Source: Orthonyx spaldingii | Taxonomy: Eukaryota > Chordata > Aves > Passeriformes > Orthonychidae | Direction: 5' to 3' | Assembly (NCBI GenBank): GCA_013397795.1 | Contig: VZTJ01002478.1 | Coordinates: forward strand, 1,623,541 to 1,687,540 | Length of the DNA: 64,000 nt | Shown here: piece after piece, positions 1-36,700 of the stretch | Numbering within the stretch: the first letter of the stretch is position 1 | Layout of the letters: every line of letters begins with the position of its first letter | Program-made: the position numbers and the translations under genes | The notes under the pieces: generated by a model | Database searches by the model: none | What the model was told of the DNA's origin: nothing | The model's input: only the letters and a program-made list of their open reading frames with translations

Positions 1-6
1 CGCCAT
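1..6 (-). CDS. RWDD4: possible first codons of divergent RWDD4 (partial, runs off window)
   Basis: On the minus strand an ATG lies at 6-4 followed by GCG at 3-1, giving Met-Ala. It has a good initiation context (G at -3, G at +4). This is about where the head-to-head neighbour RWDD4 should begin if human gene order holds. Only two codons are inside the window, so this is an inference from gene order and not a sequence identification. The ATG lies in the palindrome CCATGG, so an overlapping plus-strand ATG at 5 exists too, but nothing on that strand looks coding. Confidence 0.3.
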
Positions 7-166
7 GGCCGGAGCTGCCCGCTCGCACGCCGCTCGCTCCGGCCCGGCCCGGCCCCGCAGTCGCCGGGGCTGGGCGGGCCTGGCTGTGCGGCCCCGCCGG
101 ACTCGCACGGACGCGCCTTCCCCAGGGCAGCGCGCGGCGCGCGCGGTCACCGCCCCCTGCGCTCCC

Positions 167-171
167 ATTGG
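167..171 (-). promoter_or_regulatory. CCAAT box (inverted), distal
   Basis: CCCATTGGT at 164-172 reads ACCAATGGG on the minus strand, a good NF-Y site. It is nearer to the putative divergent gene than to TRAPPC11. Confidence 0.5.
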
Positions 172-224
172 TCGGCTGCGCGTCTCCCCGCGCTTCCTCC
201 TCTCGCTCACTGGCTCTTTCGCGA

Positions 225-232
225 TGACGTCA
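225..232. promoter_or_regulatory. palindromic cAMP response element
   Basis: TGACGTCA, the full-length consensus for CREB/ATF-family bZIP dimers, lies about 300 bases upstream of the TRAPPC11 start codon and between the two CCAAT boxes. CRE plus NF-Y sites are common in CpG-island bidirectional promoters and in promoters of secretory-pathway genes. Which factor binds is not shown by the sequence. Confidence 0.6.
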
Positions 233-279
233 CGGCACGGGCTCTCCTGACTGGCCCGAGGGGCGCGGCGCAGGCGCCG

Positions 280-284
280 ATTGG
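280..284 (-). promoter_or_regulatory. CCAAT box (inverted), proximal
   Basis: GATTGGT at 279-285 reads ACCAATC on the minus strand, a second NF-Y site with the same orientation as the distal one. It lies 245 bases upstream of the TRAPPC11 ATG. Confidence 0.5.
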
Positions 285-528
285 TCGCTGCCGCCGCCCT
301 TCTGACGCTGCCCCGCGCCGGCTTCCTGAGGCGGCTCCCGCCCGCGCCGCCCCCGTGACCGCGGCCGCTCCCAGCTGGCGCTTCCCGGCGCTTCCCGGCT
401 CCGTCCCGCCGCAGGGAGCGGCGCTGCAGGGAGCGCGGGCCCGGCATAGCGCGGCGCTCCTGTGGCCGGCCTGGGCCGCCCTCCCGCCGCCGTGCCGCCG
501 CCGCGCAGGCCGCCGTGCCGGGCGCAGG

Positions 529-24323
<23,795 letters not shown>

Positions 24324-24501
24324 CTTTGAGACCTACACTTCTGCACTTAAAGAAAATGGGATATTGCACAGAATATGTAAAGCTCACTTTGGAAACGTGG
24401 CTTTGATCAAAACATAAGAATTAAATTTTATTTTTAAATTACAACTCTTAGCAGAACTAATGTTTAAAAAAAAGCTAGTGTTTCACAGACTTTCCTTAGG
24501 G

Positions 24502-24507
24502 AATAAA
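24502..24507 (+). promoter_or_regulatory. candidate proximal poly(A) signal of TRAPPC11
   Basis: Canonical AATAAA lies 178 bases after the stop codon. Downstream TTGGTGC is modestly GU-rich. It may support an alternative short 3' UTR. Confidence 0.4.
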
Positions 24508-25222
24508 CATGGGGAAATCTTGGTGCTTTATTTAACGGGAACATTCTTTTGAAGTTAATTTTGAAAGTCAAACTCTTAAAAGTATTATTGAGGCATATTA
24601 AATGTCTTGACTATTTAAGTGAAGAAATGCTGATTGATTTGACCAAAATTGAAAGATGTTTTCACAGTTAACAGTTTAAGTGCAAAATTTGTATTTACTG
24701 TTAGAGATTTACAACATTGAAAATTATCATTTTTTACAGAAGTTTGTCCTGTGCCAATTGTGTTGAAGACAGAGCAGGTTGTGCAGTAGCACTGTAAATT
24801 ACAAATGGTTACATCACACTGTTGCAATTGAGAAGCTTACTAGTCCTTTAAAACCATAACTCTAAAAAGGCACTATTTCTCCCAGGTAAGCCATACATTC
24901 AATTTTGAATTCAGCAGCTAGTCTAATGAACAGAGATTCATTCATACCAGTTGGACTATCCAACCTGGAGCTGATGTGGTTTGGGGTTATTTTTACACAC
25001 ACAGTTTCCAGATTAAAGACATGTCTTAGTAGCCTCCTGCTGTGTGAATTTAAAAAATAGGCATCCTACTGTTGTACAGCTCTGGATGAACCGGTGTTTA
25101 AAGTACAGGAAATTATGTATATATAAAAAATTGCATTGTGAAAATTTGCGTTGTTTAACTTTCTAAATAATTACATTTTGATTGCTTGGGAAATACCTTA
25201 TTTATTGTCAAAGTGAAGTTCT

Positions 25223-25228
25223 AATAAA
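25223..25228 (+). promoter_or_regulatory. candidate main poly(A) signal of TRAPPC11
   Basis: Canonical AATAAA lies 900 bases after the stop. It is followed at a suitable distance by CTTGTGACAG and then a U/G-containing stretch. It is the last good signal before sequence without gene character. Confidence 0.6.
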
Positions 25229-25245
25229 CTGCTTGTGACAGAGTA

Positions 25246-28200
25246 CTTCTGAAACTGTCCTTAACTGCATTGCTTTCACAATTGTTTCATAACTCTGATC
25301 TCACTTGTGGACTGATGCATCCATATATGGCAGTGAAGTCCAAAATAACAGCTGTGATACTTGAAGGAAAGCATGAGTGAAGTCCTGAAATAATAAGTGT
25401 GAGGCTATACTGTTTTTCCATGGAGTGCAGAGGTAGTTGTATTATGAGGGTTTTTCCAATGTATAGATAGGGATAAGAAGATGACTGCCAAACTGCTGGG
25501 AAGAACAAATGAAACCTTCCTTATTCTTTGCTTAAATGTACTGACTGAAGTGGCAGTCGTGGAATAGGTGTCTTATCTTTTTTTTTTTTTAAAGGGTGGA
25601 AAATATATTTCTTTTCCAAATACTTTTTTCTTTTAAGTAGCCACTCAGGTTGCAGCAATGCTGGCACTTCTGTTGCTGCTTCTTAAAAGACGTGTTGATA
25701 CAAGTAGTGTAAGTGTTCAGTGGAGAATTGGGTGCCTTCCCACACCCCCAAAACAGTCTAACAGTGATTTTTGTCCCTTTGAGAAAGGGGACAGCATAAA
25801 ATACTTTCATGGTTACAATAATGTTAAAGTCTTAAGGCAACTGTGTGAATACGTTCCTACTTAAAATTGTGAGTAGTAAAAATAATATGGAAATGCAGAC
25901 ATGCAGGCATATCCCACACCATTGCTACTCTGTCATAGTTGCAATTCCTGTTCTTTCATTCGCAAAGGGAATCTTTTCTTGTTTTGTGTGATCTTACTAC
26001 AGCTGTAAACACTACAAAGCAAATATTTTTGTGTTAATTGTCTCTAAAGTGCTAGGCACACCTTTTATGCTATGTAAATGAGTGATGTGAATGAAAACAT
26101 GCAGCAAGCAGGAACCACCTTGTTAAAAATGCTCGAGAAGTGATTAATGATGACTATCTTTCTGACTCATAAGATTCTAATGCTGAGGGGAATGTTTGTG
26201 ATTCATAACCCAAATCCATTTGGAAGTCTTAAGGAGATATATTCACTTATTTCAGTGAAAGTGTAATTTTTTTATAATTTACTCTGTTTTGATGAGCACT
26301 ATTCACACTTCAATGTCTACTATATAAATGTAGTCTATTTTAATTGGAACTAATTAAGTATCAAAGAAAAGAGAAGCTACTTATAGACTAGTTTAAAAAT
26401 AGCTTTCAGGGAAAAAAGATTGGGATGAACATGTTCAAACTGCTACTGAGCTGGAGACCTAGCCCTGGCACTGTCATGTCCTCCCCTTTTATGCTACTTG
26501 GTGCATGAGAGGAGAACTTGTCCCATCTCAGTGCTTGGGAAGGGAAGAACATTTCCCACCATCTCTGATCTTGCCTACAGCGAAGTCTGGAGTGGAGAAA
26601 GTACTCTATTCGTTCTCCGTTGCTTCCAACCACTAAACTCTAGTTATATGAAGTTAAGGAAAAGTGAAGGTTTAAAAGGAAGATTTTAATTTCAGATTAA
26701 TTTTTAGGGTCTTGCGTGAAGTGTTCTCAGATTGTTGATTTACAGAGGAGTTTGAGGTTCTGTCGGCTTCCTTTTAGCATGTCCTAATGAACAAGCTGTT
26801 TCTCTTCATGCTTTCTCTGCCTTCACCTGGGAGATTAGAAGTCCCTGGGGGTAAGAATACTTCTGCTAGGACTCTCCTTCAGGTTTGAAGTTACTGTGTC
26901 TAAAGTAGGAAGAAGAATAAAAAAATCTCAAAAGCACCTCATTCCTTAAACCTCTACTGCTTCATTTTCTAAAAGCAATGAGCTCCTGCTGCTTCATGTC
27001 TTTCAGGGAAGACGTTAAAGGAGAGCAGCAGTGAACATGGGTATCTTTCACCAAAGTACCTTCCCAGTCCTCCTCCGGGGATAGTTTTGACAAGAGACTT
27101 CTAGGGCTAAGAGTAGCAATCTCTGCTGTATTCCAAGGATTAGGCATGCTACCTGATTAACTGAAGTGGACAATAGGGAGCTGTGCAGGACTTGTGGCTG
27201 TGTTCAGCTCTCTCAGATGCAGGATGACTATGCAGAGTGCTTTGCACCCCTCAGCTTTCAGTGTATCAGGTGTGCCCTGACAGACACTTGGCTTAGTGGG
27301 CTACTGAGGCAGCTCCTACTCACCTAGTAGCTTTGTCCCATTGCCCTGCCTCACTGGGTTGTAAAACAGTTCATTATTATAACACTTCTTACCTCACCAG
27401 GAATATGGTTGTTGAGTAGCTGTAAAGTGAGTTGTGTTGTTGATAAAAAGTAGTGTATATCCCGATTAATCATTGTGCTTAAAGACAGGTCAGAAAAGAA
27501 GTTTGTATGATGTGTAAAATAATTTCAGAGAGTTGGTTCTTTAGAGCTCTCTGCAGGGATGGTTCTGGGTACTGTAGTCTGATAGAACTAGCTAAGGCGA
27601 AAAGTAATTTCGTCTGCTTTGAGGTTTCTGCTGGAGTAAACCCTAGAGATTAAGAAACCTAGTAGGAGTGTTGAATGCCACCTTGAACCTGTTTAATCCT
27701 GCTAAATTTAAGGGCTAGCATGTAGCTGGGCTACACCTGTCTGCTTGTGAAAAACCACAGAGCTGACTTTAGATAACATAGATACAGACTCATCCTGATT
27801 TATGCAAACTGGTCAAAACTTATCCCAGCTGTTCTGCTCTGCTTTTGGATATCAGCAATCTCTCTCTCTACTGGTGAGAATGTCATCCATGCAGAATGTG
27901 ACTCACTGCCCTTCCCCTTGCTGCCAGAGGGGGCTCAACAGGAGCGAGCTCACTGATTTTCCAGATTGTTTGAAGGTTCCCTTCACACTCAGGCAGTGGC
28001 CTTCCTGCTTGCTTGCTTGCCCGTGCAGATAGGTGCTGGCTTCCAGAGGGCACTGGGACCTCCTGTTTGATGCCCGCATGTTCTTGTATTTCTTGATACA
28101 TTTTTTTTTCCTCAAAAAGTTCTGCAAATTTCCTCTAGAATGAACTCTAATTTCTGCATTTAATCAGGAAACTAACTGGTCTCTGCCTTTCCAGGGACCC

Positions 28201-31200
28201 AGAACTCTATGGCTGGAATGTCCTTGGCACCTTGGATGCCAGACATGCCTTAACTTTCTGCTTGTTCAGGGCAAAGTACTCCTGGGAAACCCTTACTTTG
28301 TTTCTACAGCAGATCGTGTTGGAACCTCCCGTGAGACTGGGCCTGTGGATTTCCATGATTAAAGCCTGCTGTGAGATATCTCCCTCAGCCTTGGACTAGT
28401 GCTCAAATACTGCTTGGCATTGTCCAATGCAACGTGGGAACATGCACAGGCACCCTTTTGCTGTAGAAATACTTGGGCATGGTGCAGGGCTCAGGGAAGT
28501 TTCCAATCTTCATACAGCTCTAAGACTTGTCTTTGTTTACCCCGCAGAGGGTGGTGGAGGCTGTAACTAGGCAGTGCAGCAGGATGACGTGTGGGGACAG
28601 CAGCCTTTGCGAAACTCAGTTTTAATTTGGGGTAGGTAAGGAATATATGTTGCAAAAAATAATAGGAATGAACCAGATTTTAGGAAACTAAAACTCTTGG
28701 TGTTTTTCTACCAAAGAGATGGCAAGTGTTGGAGAAGTAAACCCAAGCATTTATACATTTAAATAGAAGTTTAAAATACCCCAAAGATTTATTCGAGACA
28801 GTATTAATTCTCTCACCAGAAGAGAATGTAAATATTTTATTCTAGTTTTTTTCAAGAAAATTATGTTAAATTTCCATGCTGGATCTCTATGTAATTTGCT
28901 GAGGAACACATTACTGTACAAAGGCAATCAGGTTTGTATGGCCATGCTTGTAGGATATTGTATCAATGCAAAGCTATGTTAACTATGCATGCTGGTTACC
29001 ATCGTCTCGACTTGCCAGTGGGATGGGGAGATCTGAGAGTCGGAAATTTATCCCTGGAAAGTAAATTAGAACGTGTAGCTGATACATTTTTGCCTGCTTT
29101 TAGGAGTTGCTAAGAAGTATCTGATTCCATTGGGACATTCAAAGCTGACCTTAAGGCTGAAGTTTCAGTTAATCTTTCTAGAAGTCTAACTGTTTCTCCT
29201 CCAACAGTATTTTTACTTTAGAGCATGCACATACTTTCTCCACATAAATAATTTTGCATACAAAAGTTTAACTTTTCTCTGTTATCTGTACTCTTTAGCA
29301 ATTACTGTGGGGTTTTTAATATTTTAAAGTAGGTAAGGGTTAATCTTGAACTTTTACATTTTTTTTTATACTTGACTTTTTTTGCTAAGCAGTATTTATA
29401 CTGCTCATTTCTTAAACTATTTTAATAAGTAATTAGCTGAAATATGTTGAGTCCAGGTGGTTCTCATTATGTAGCTTTTATATATGCATAAATGTGTATG
29501 TACTCATACCTATGTATGCCAGTGAAATAAATAAATTCCAGTAAAACAACGATGAATACCCAAATGATGATAAAACCCCCTGTATTTCAGTTCCCTGTCC
29601 CACACAGAAGACATTCCAATAGCCTGCAGCTTAGGATGACCTTAGCCTGACTTCTCTTCACCATTGGATTTCATGATGCCATAATAGGAATCTTCTTGCC
29701 ACCTGTTTTTGTGAGCACCCCTGTCTTGCACCCTTAGCCAGGGGCCTTCCAAGTGCCTGCTCCAGCCCTAAAATGTAAACAAAACCATGGAGCTGCTTTA
29801 CAGCAGCCAGTGCCTTGTCCCTCCAGAGTCACCAGCTGTAACCCAGCACAAGCACATATGTACACATACAGATATATAGATATATACATCATCTGTTTTC
29901 TAACTTACATCAAGGAACCCCACCTCAGCATCTCTTGGAAGCTTGGTACTGGGACATATGTGCTCAATAATGGATTGCTTTCTCAAAATAGTCCACAAGT
30001 GACTATTCAAACACTTGTAATAATAAATATCAAAACATATATGATAATCACAGGGGGAAGGAAAATAGAAATGTACTCAAAGATATCAGAATGCTCCCTG
30101 TTTGGTTTTGCATACAATGGTTTTTCTGTGAGATAACATTAGAAAGTTATAACGCAAAATAAAGGTGTTTTAGTCTAGTTTTCAAGCACCAGCCTCTTTA
30201 TAACAAGAAAAATGCCAATTCTTCTCTATCTGCTACAAAATCACCTGTTTATAAGATGTTTACCTAGCTAGGAGGTTGCAGAGAGGTCAGACAAAAGTTA
30301 TCTCTGGTAAAATCTCACTCTCTCTTGGGTCGCTGCTCTTCCACTGAAGGCTTTCATGTAGGTAACATAACAATTGCTTGCGTTAATTTATGACCTCAAA
30401 GATACTCATCACTTGGAGTAGATTTGGACTTAAGAAGCTTTTAGTTTAAGTACTCTTATAACCCAGGAACAAAAGGGATGCTGATAAGAATGATTAATTA
30501 ATTCAGTGAAGGAGTTTTTAGGTAGTAAGAGAGGAATGCTCTTATCCTCTCAGCCAGGTACTACTGTGTATACCAGCTAATTTTAACAGAAAAGTTTTTC
30601 TAATTCCTGGGTTAGTTATATTTCCCTAAGAGGTCATGATTTTTGCAGGAGCAACCAGATATTGCTCCACTGACTGGAAAGGAGGTTTTGCCCGTTTGCA
30701 TCTGGGGCAACCTGACACAATATTCCTTGTGCCGTGGTTACTTCATGAGATGAAACATGCTGAGCAGAACACATGGGATTTACCTGGGATTTCATTGCTA
30801 GAGGAAAACCAGCATGAATTACATGCATGATCAGTTATGAGCTATCCCTGATGAGCAGAGGGCATAGCATTTTCTAAAGGGAAATAGAGATGTACACCTA
30901 TGATTAAGCTTTGTGTTTTTTACGGTAATGCAAATAATTGTGTACTTTGGCTTGTGATTGCTGTCCTATTTCTAGGTGAATTAATTTGATGTTTTATTAC
31001 TTTGTCCATATGAGTAGATCTACAAATGCTGGCTATTTGAACTCTGCATGACTTTGCTGGAAGTAACCTGGCTTCTTAGGGTGTAAAACCAATGACTGTC
31101 TCCTGCAAACCAGGATCAGGATCTCTTGGAGTTTTCTCTACCCCATCCCCACAGGCTGGAAGGTTTAGTTGAAAGATTACTGCAGGGAAAAACTGAATGC

Positions 31201-33580
31201 TGGGGTCTGTAATGGTTAAACAGCATGAAAGAAAAACCCAACAGGCCATGGAAAGAGGGCTAGGCAAGAGATCCTGAGGAACTGTAGCCCAGGAGTATTG
31301 ATGACCCCTGACTGTGAAGTACTGCTGCCAGCTTTGGAACCTGAAGAAGTCTTGCTTGGGGCTGTGATCCTCAAGAAGAGGGATGGTCCAGCCATCCTCT
31401 CTTTACCCTGGCCTGAGTCCCACCTCCCTCCTCCCCTTCATATCCTCTGGCCCTGGAGAAGAGGAAATTATTGGAATGGAAGCCAAACTCCTGGGACTAC
31501 TTAAACCAGCACTGGTGGAGCAGAGGATCTGCCAGGACATTCTCAAATTAACTTCTTCTATCCTTGGTTTTTAGTGCCTGCCATCAACAGGGTGCTCCTG
31601 TTGATGTTCTGCTGTCAGCTGTACTCTTTTGTGCTTTCAGGTTTCCCCAAGGCTGCCCACAATTAAGGATGTAGAGCAAGACACAGGACTGCCAGAGCCC
31701 CAGAGATGCCCACAGACTCCATGCACATTGCTCTGTGTGTCAAAAAGATCAAGTTTGAAAACAAAAGATGCTGAGGCTCAGGTTAGCAGCAAACCCAACT
31801 GTTCCTGCTCCCTTCATACAGCACCATCCAGTGGCACCTGCTGAAGTGGGATTGCCACAGCCACCACCCAGTTGGAGCAGGATTACCTCCAGCTCTGTTC
31901 TCCACAGGTACACTGCCTCAAGTGTTTTGTACAATGGGTTAGTGTAAGCTAAAAAGGAAGCAAGGAAACCCTAAAGTTTTTTCTCTCCTTCCCCCCTTCC
32001 AGTGCCTGGGTTGGTGTGATCCTCCTGGAAACCATCCAGCCTTTGAAAGCAGCAGTAGATTGGCCTCAAAAAGGGTCACAAAGTCAAGTATGGTTTGACC
32101 ACAGTTGGTTGCTGCATCATCTCTGAATGTGCCCTTTCAGTGTGTGGAAGCAGTAGTACAAAAGGTGGCTGTTGGGGTCTCTAACTTACGGCATTTCCTA
32201 TGGCACAGAGAAGGAAAAGCCTAAGGAGTTTTTTTCTAAATTTACTGCATACCCTGGCAAAGCTCTTCCCATAAAACACATGGTAAAAACTACTCATTCC
32301 CACCTCTTCCTTGCAAAGAAATGATCTGATTCTTTGCTACTAACATGTAACTCTCTTCTGCACAAATATGAAGCAGTGATGCGTCCCTTTTTATAAACAA
32401 ATAGGGAACCTCATTTCAAAACCAAGACAAAATTCGTGTATAGGAACCATCTTTATTACTTTAGCAGGAAACTGTATTTTCACCTGAGTCTAACATTTGC
32501 CAGTAGAGTGGGCTCAGATTTAGTTGCTGAAATGTGCTTTGCCAAAGAAATAACCCAAGAGAGCTTAGAGTATTACCTCATATGTCTTATGGTCCCACTA
32601 CTGAGCTCTTTAGCTTTTGATGAACTTTCCTTTCTGACCTGCACCTTCTTAACCTGGTGGGACTGGGATCTCCCCCCAGAACCACAGCACTGCTGCCGTG
32701 ATTGAAGTCAGCCCCTGCTCTCTTCTTCCACAGTGGATCTCTGTGGAACAGAGGATCTCTCTTCCACAGCTGCGTTTTGGGGATGCATGGTGGTATTGCA
32801 TAGAGGTCCCTAGGGAAAACATGAAAATGGAGGGAGGGGAAAGGAGAGAGGACAGCCACTGCCCACCATGCTTGATATGTTTAAAACAGTAAGCCGATAA
32901 TGGCTAATAGAAGAACAAAAGCTAAACTTTCTGGTTTAGCATGGTGTTGGGTCCATGGATAATCTTCAAAGAGGAGCTACAAAATTTAAAAGGAGTTAAG
33001 CTCTGGGAAATGTTAAATCTGGCACATCTGGTTTACAAAGGGGTTTGTTGGTTTTTTTTTCTGGATGCTGCTGTGTTTTCATTTTTTTGTTGGAGCGCCA
33101 AAGGCAATTCTCTCTGTCAAATGCAGACTCTTGACCTTCTAGTTGGGATGACAAGAAAGTTATCCCAGGGTGTGTCCACACCTGTCAGACGATATTAGGC
33201 ATGAAATAGAGCTGTCTGTCTTCTTTAGCTAAAATGGTTTCACAAATAGTTCATAAATGCCTGTCTTCACAGAGAAGAGAAGTGCCTATATTATCTTGGT
33301 GCACTCAGTATTGAGATTGATGACAACCGGGGTCATTGGTTAAACTGTCTAATCCTGACAAGCCAAGGCAAAGAGAAGAGGCAGGAGAGCAGCACAGTGG
33401 CTGCTTAAAACTACCTGCTAGAGAAATCAGTCCTGAGAGCAGGCAGGGCTAGTGAGGGAACCGGCAGGTCTGTGCTGTGACTCACCCATCAGATCCCGCT
33501 ACTTGGAGACACTGCCTCATGGACAAGGCTGTACTTGAGCATCAACACTTGGGACATTAGGCAGGTTTACCTCGGCTCCC
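25246..33580. other. intergenic region, first half
   Basis: This region lies between TRAPPC11 and STOX2. Open frames here are short, mostly lack conserved character, and none resembles a protein I know. Only small simple-sequence patches occur (T run at 25578-25590, TA-rich patch at about 29865-29890, CTTG repeat at about 28005-28020). A CTCF-like motif lies at about 28035-28054. Confidence 0.7.
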
Positions 33581-33725
33581 ATAAAATAAAAGCACTTTGC
33601 AACTGTAATTACAGCTGTTATAAAAGGTCTAATACAAGGCAGCAGTGTTCAGGAGATGGGAGCCAAATTGCTGTTTACGCAAAAGGCTTAGCTATAATGA
33701 AGGGCTATTAAACCAGGAATAAATT
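33581..33725. promoter_or_regulatory. candidate conserved noncoding element with homeodomain and E-box motifs
   Basis: It contains the 12-base palindrome CTGTAATTACAG (33603-33614), overlapping the palindromic E-box ACAGCTGT (33611-33618). A compact run of TTATAAAAGG, ATAATGAAGG and AATAAATTATC motifs follows. The density of developmental-type motifs upstream of STOX2 suggests an enhancer, but conservation cannot be tested here. Confidence 0.25.
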
Positions 33726-36700
33726 ATCTTACATCCACCCCACTACCCCTTTCACCAATTCTTTGTTGCCAAAGGGGACCTGAAGGTGAGCATCTAGCCC
33801 ATCAGCCTTCCTATTTGTCTCTTTGCTCTGAGTGAAATGAAAATGATGGGGGAGTGAAGAAGCTAGCCAGTGGCTGGCCAGCAGTGTAACCTGGATGTGT
33901 GCCAGTTCGTGGCACTCGCCCAACGAGCACAAAACCAGGGCTGGAAGAGCTGTGGCAGGTCCTGTTGGAGAAGGTGTCTGTTACATCCCTCCCTGTGCAC
34001 ATGAGCATTCCACCACCCTTCACCAGTTAAAAGAGCAAAAGGGAATGTTTCACAGCACAATGTAACAGGTATTAGTCTGTTTTTAAAAGTAACAGTTGTT
34101 TATTCTAGGCAGCTGTAAGGTGCCTGTTACTTTCATATTTGTAAACCAAGCATGGCTTTGACTGAACTAGCTCATCAAGGGCAAGCAACTTAAGGCCTGA
34201 AGTGAAGTGAAAAGAGAGAAGGTTATTGAATTGAGCAAACTGGATAAGAAATTTCTGTAAAAAGGAAAAAGAGAAAAAAAACCCCATGATGGTAATTTAT
34301 TTCTTTGATACTTTGGTCTTTTCCAGAGGCATCTGTATCAAACGAGGAAACACCAAAAAATGGTATCCTGATCAAGAAAAGGCAGATTACTTAAAAGCAT
34401 GCTGGTAGGTTGGTAGTGGCTGGAGAAGAAGCAAGAGCAGAGAATTAAAACCCAAGGTGGGCATGTTATCCAACATCCTTTGCTACCTCCAGCCTTTCCC
34501 TACCTGCAAAGACTGTGGTATTGGTTAGTCCCCCTTCCCACAGGCATTTCCCTGTGCTTGATTGCAGAAATCATTTTCCTGCAAAGCTCTGTGGGTTGAA
34601 AAGACCTGTCCTTGGTTTAGAGGGGCCCAGAGGGAGGCTGTAAGCCTGGGTCACATTTTCTGAACTCAGTCATTGTTGGTGGATCAGTGCACAGAAAGTG
34701 GAAAGATGTCACAGGCTGGGTACAGAGAGCAAACCCATCACGCAGCCTGTCCTTCCTGGCAGGAAGAGCAAGAATGTTGTGGCATAGGTGGAGCCTTCTT
34801 GTATCTTGATATATTGCATCCCTGTGCTGTGTATCAGTATGGGTGTCTGCCTGCCTCTCTGAAGAGCAAGGCAAAATCTCAAAGGGCTTTTACCCGAAAC
34901 CAGCAACACTGGTCGCTTTCCCATTCCCCAGTCAGAAAGGAGAAGCTGCCATCCAAAAATTGGCAAGACAAATGACAGTAGAGCTTTCCCATCCTGTGAT
35001 CTGTGAAAGCCTCTCCAGTTTTGTGCCACCAAGGGATTCTCAGAGAAGCCAACCTGCACCAACTTGTCCTTCAAGCACCCTGTGCCAGTGCCCTCCATGC
35101 CAGCTCCCCTCAAGCCAGGGGGCTCCAGTGAAGGTCCCTCACCTCTACCTGCAGGGATGGACTGTATGGTTGCCCCCAATGGAGTTCTTTATAGCTGCAG
35201 TTTGAGTTAGAGACACGGTATTCCTTCCCTTTCCAAGCTCACATCAGAGCTGTTCAGCTCAGACCAATATCTACTTGTCACCCACAGTGCTGCTGGCAGG
35301 GCAGAGCAGAGGCTGCTTACAAAGCCTGTGCCCAGCTCTGGTTCTCTCACCCTGTGTGCTGATCAGCCTGTCTGCAGAGTGCCTTGTGGTGCAGAATCCT
35401 GTTTTAATTTTTTTTTTTACCCCAGGTGGGCAATGTAATAGCAGCCCCTGATTAAATTCTTCTGGAAGGTAGAAGAGTTCATTTAATTGTTCATTTAGAA
35501 GTGGTCAGCTCTGCCTCCCTTGCTTTCTTGATCAGGCACAAAATGTACTTCCCAAATGAAAGTGTGGAGTCACACGTCATCATTCTCTAATTTTGGCCCC
35601 CAGTCTAATGGGGTCTCTACAGGAAAATTGAGCCAGTGTGGGTTGGAGCTCTTGGCTGTGCATGTTACAAGAACAAGGATTTCCCTTAACCTCACTTTGC
35701 CTATGTATGCCATTTACATTTGCATACTCTTAAGGGTATCTCACTGGAATTTTGTTCTCCTGAGTGCAGTTTTGCACTGCCCCCAGCACCTACAGGTCTT
35801 GCCTTGTCCTACATGAGAAGGGACTGTAGGAGGAAAGCATTCTATTCAAAGCAGAGAAATTTCAGATTAAAATGCCAAGGCTAGGGGAAGAACTTCTGAT
35901 CCCCTTGGTCTGACTTTGGAGTCATTAATTCAGCAATACGAGATCTGCCAGGGATCAACCACATGCCTTTGCTAGGCTGGCTCAGGCCATGGGCTGTAAA
36001 AGGAAATATGAAAAACGGTGGAGATATAGATTTTATTGCTCTTTCTTCCAGAGCACTCATGAAAATTAATGGCCATTTCATTCACAATCTCTTTCCATTA
36101 CTGGTAGGGGAATCATAAGAACAAACCCTAGTTCTTTTAGCGTGTCAGTGCCTGAGCTGCCTCAATGTGTTTTCAGTAGTTCTTGCAAGGCAATGTGACA
36201 AGCAGATATTTTTGAAGGCAAACTGGTGTGCCATTTCCATAACTTAAATTGCATGTTTCCTGCAAGTATTGAGTTCTTTATGGCTTCAGTACAGTACAAT
36301 TGCAGAGTTTGAAATAAATCCTATCTTGGTCAAGTACATCATCTAAGCCCCCGGCTCACTGACTGTAATCTGGCCAAAAGCAATCATTAATACCAAAGCA
36401 GGTAAGAGACAAGTGTAGGCTGGAAGGCACATAAAAAATTTCTCTAGAAAATATATTTAGAAAGTCAAGATATAAACATACCCTTCTCTTGCCTCTATTA
36501 TTTTACAGTCAAGGATTTCCCATGCAGGGATACTATTCTGGCCTCTTTTACCCACACTGCTGTTATAAGTTGTACAGCATTTTTTTTGCTTCAAAAACTT
36601 CTGTAACTCTTGTTCTCCTCTTTACAAATTCATACATAAATAAAATTAAAGGGCTTTCCAATCCAGGTGTTTTAGTGCTGGGTTATTTACATGTCTAAAC

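Larger units (their letters stand above)
1..528. promoter_or_regulatory. CpG-island bidirectional promoter and TRAPPC11 5' UTR
   Basis: This stretch is very GC- and CpG-rich and lies immediately upstream of the TRAPPC11 start codon. It has no TATA box. It contains a perfect palindromic CRE at 225-232 and two inverted CCAAT boxes (ATTGG at 167-171 and 280-284). No ATG occurs between about position 300 and the TRAPPC11 start, so the proximal 5' UTR lacks an upstream ORF. In human, TRAPPC11 and RWDD4 are head to head with start sites a few tens of bases apart, so a shared promoter is expected here. The island continues through exon 1 to about 930. Transcription start sites cannot be placed from sequence alone. 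Confidence 0.8.
24324..25245 (+). other. TRAPPC11: TRAPPC11 3' UTR (approximate end)
   Basis: This is AT-rich sequence between the stop codon and the best distal poly(A) signal, about 0.92 kb. A proximal AATAAA at 24502-24507 could give a shorter 3' UTR of about 200 bases. The exact cleavage site is inferred. Confidence 0.65.

Noticed and set aside
5..250. Plus-strand 81-codon frame at the window start
   Set aside because: It is an Arg/Pro/Ala-rich frame in promoter DNA and reads through the CCAAT box and CRE. It is not a gene.
34590..34620. Possible further CR1 3' fragment (TGGGTTGAAAAGACCTGTCC)
   Set aside because: Similarity covers only about 20 bases and does not extend either way.
34709..35179. 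Minus-strand open frame of 156 codons with plus-strand frames opposite (34673-34975, 34843-35205)
   Set aside because: Overlapping frames on both strands reflect locally higher GC. There are no conserved motifs, splice structure or promoter.
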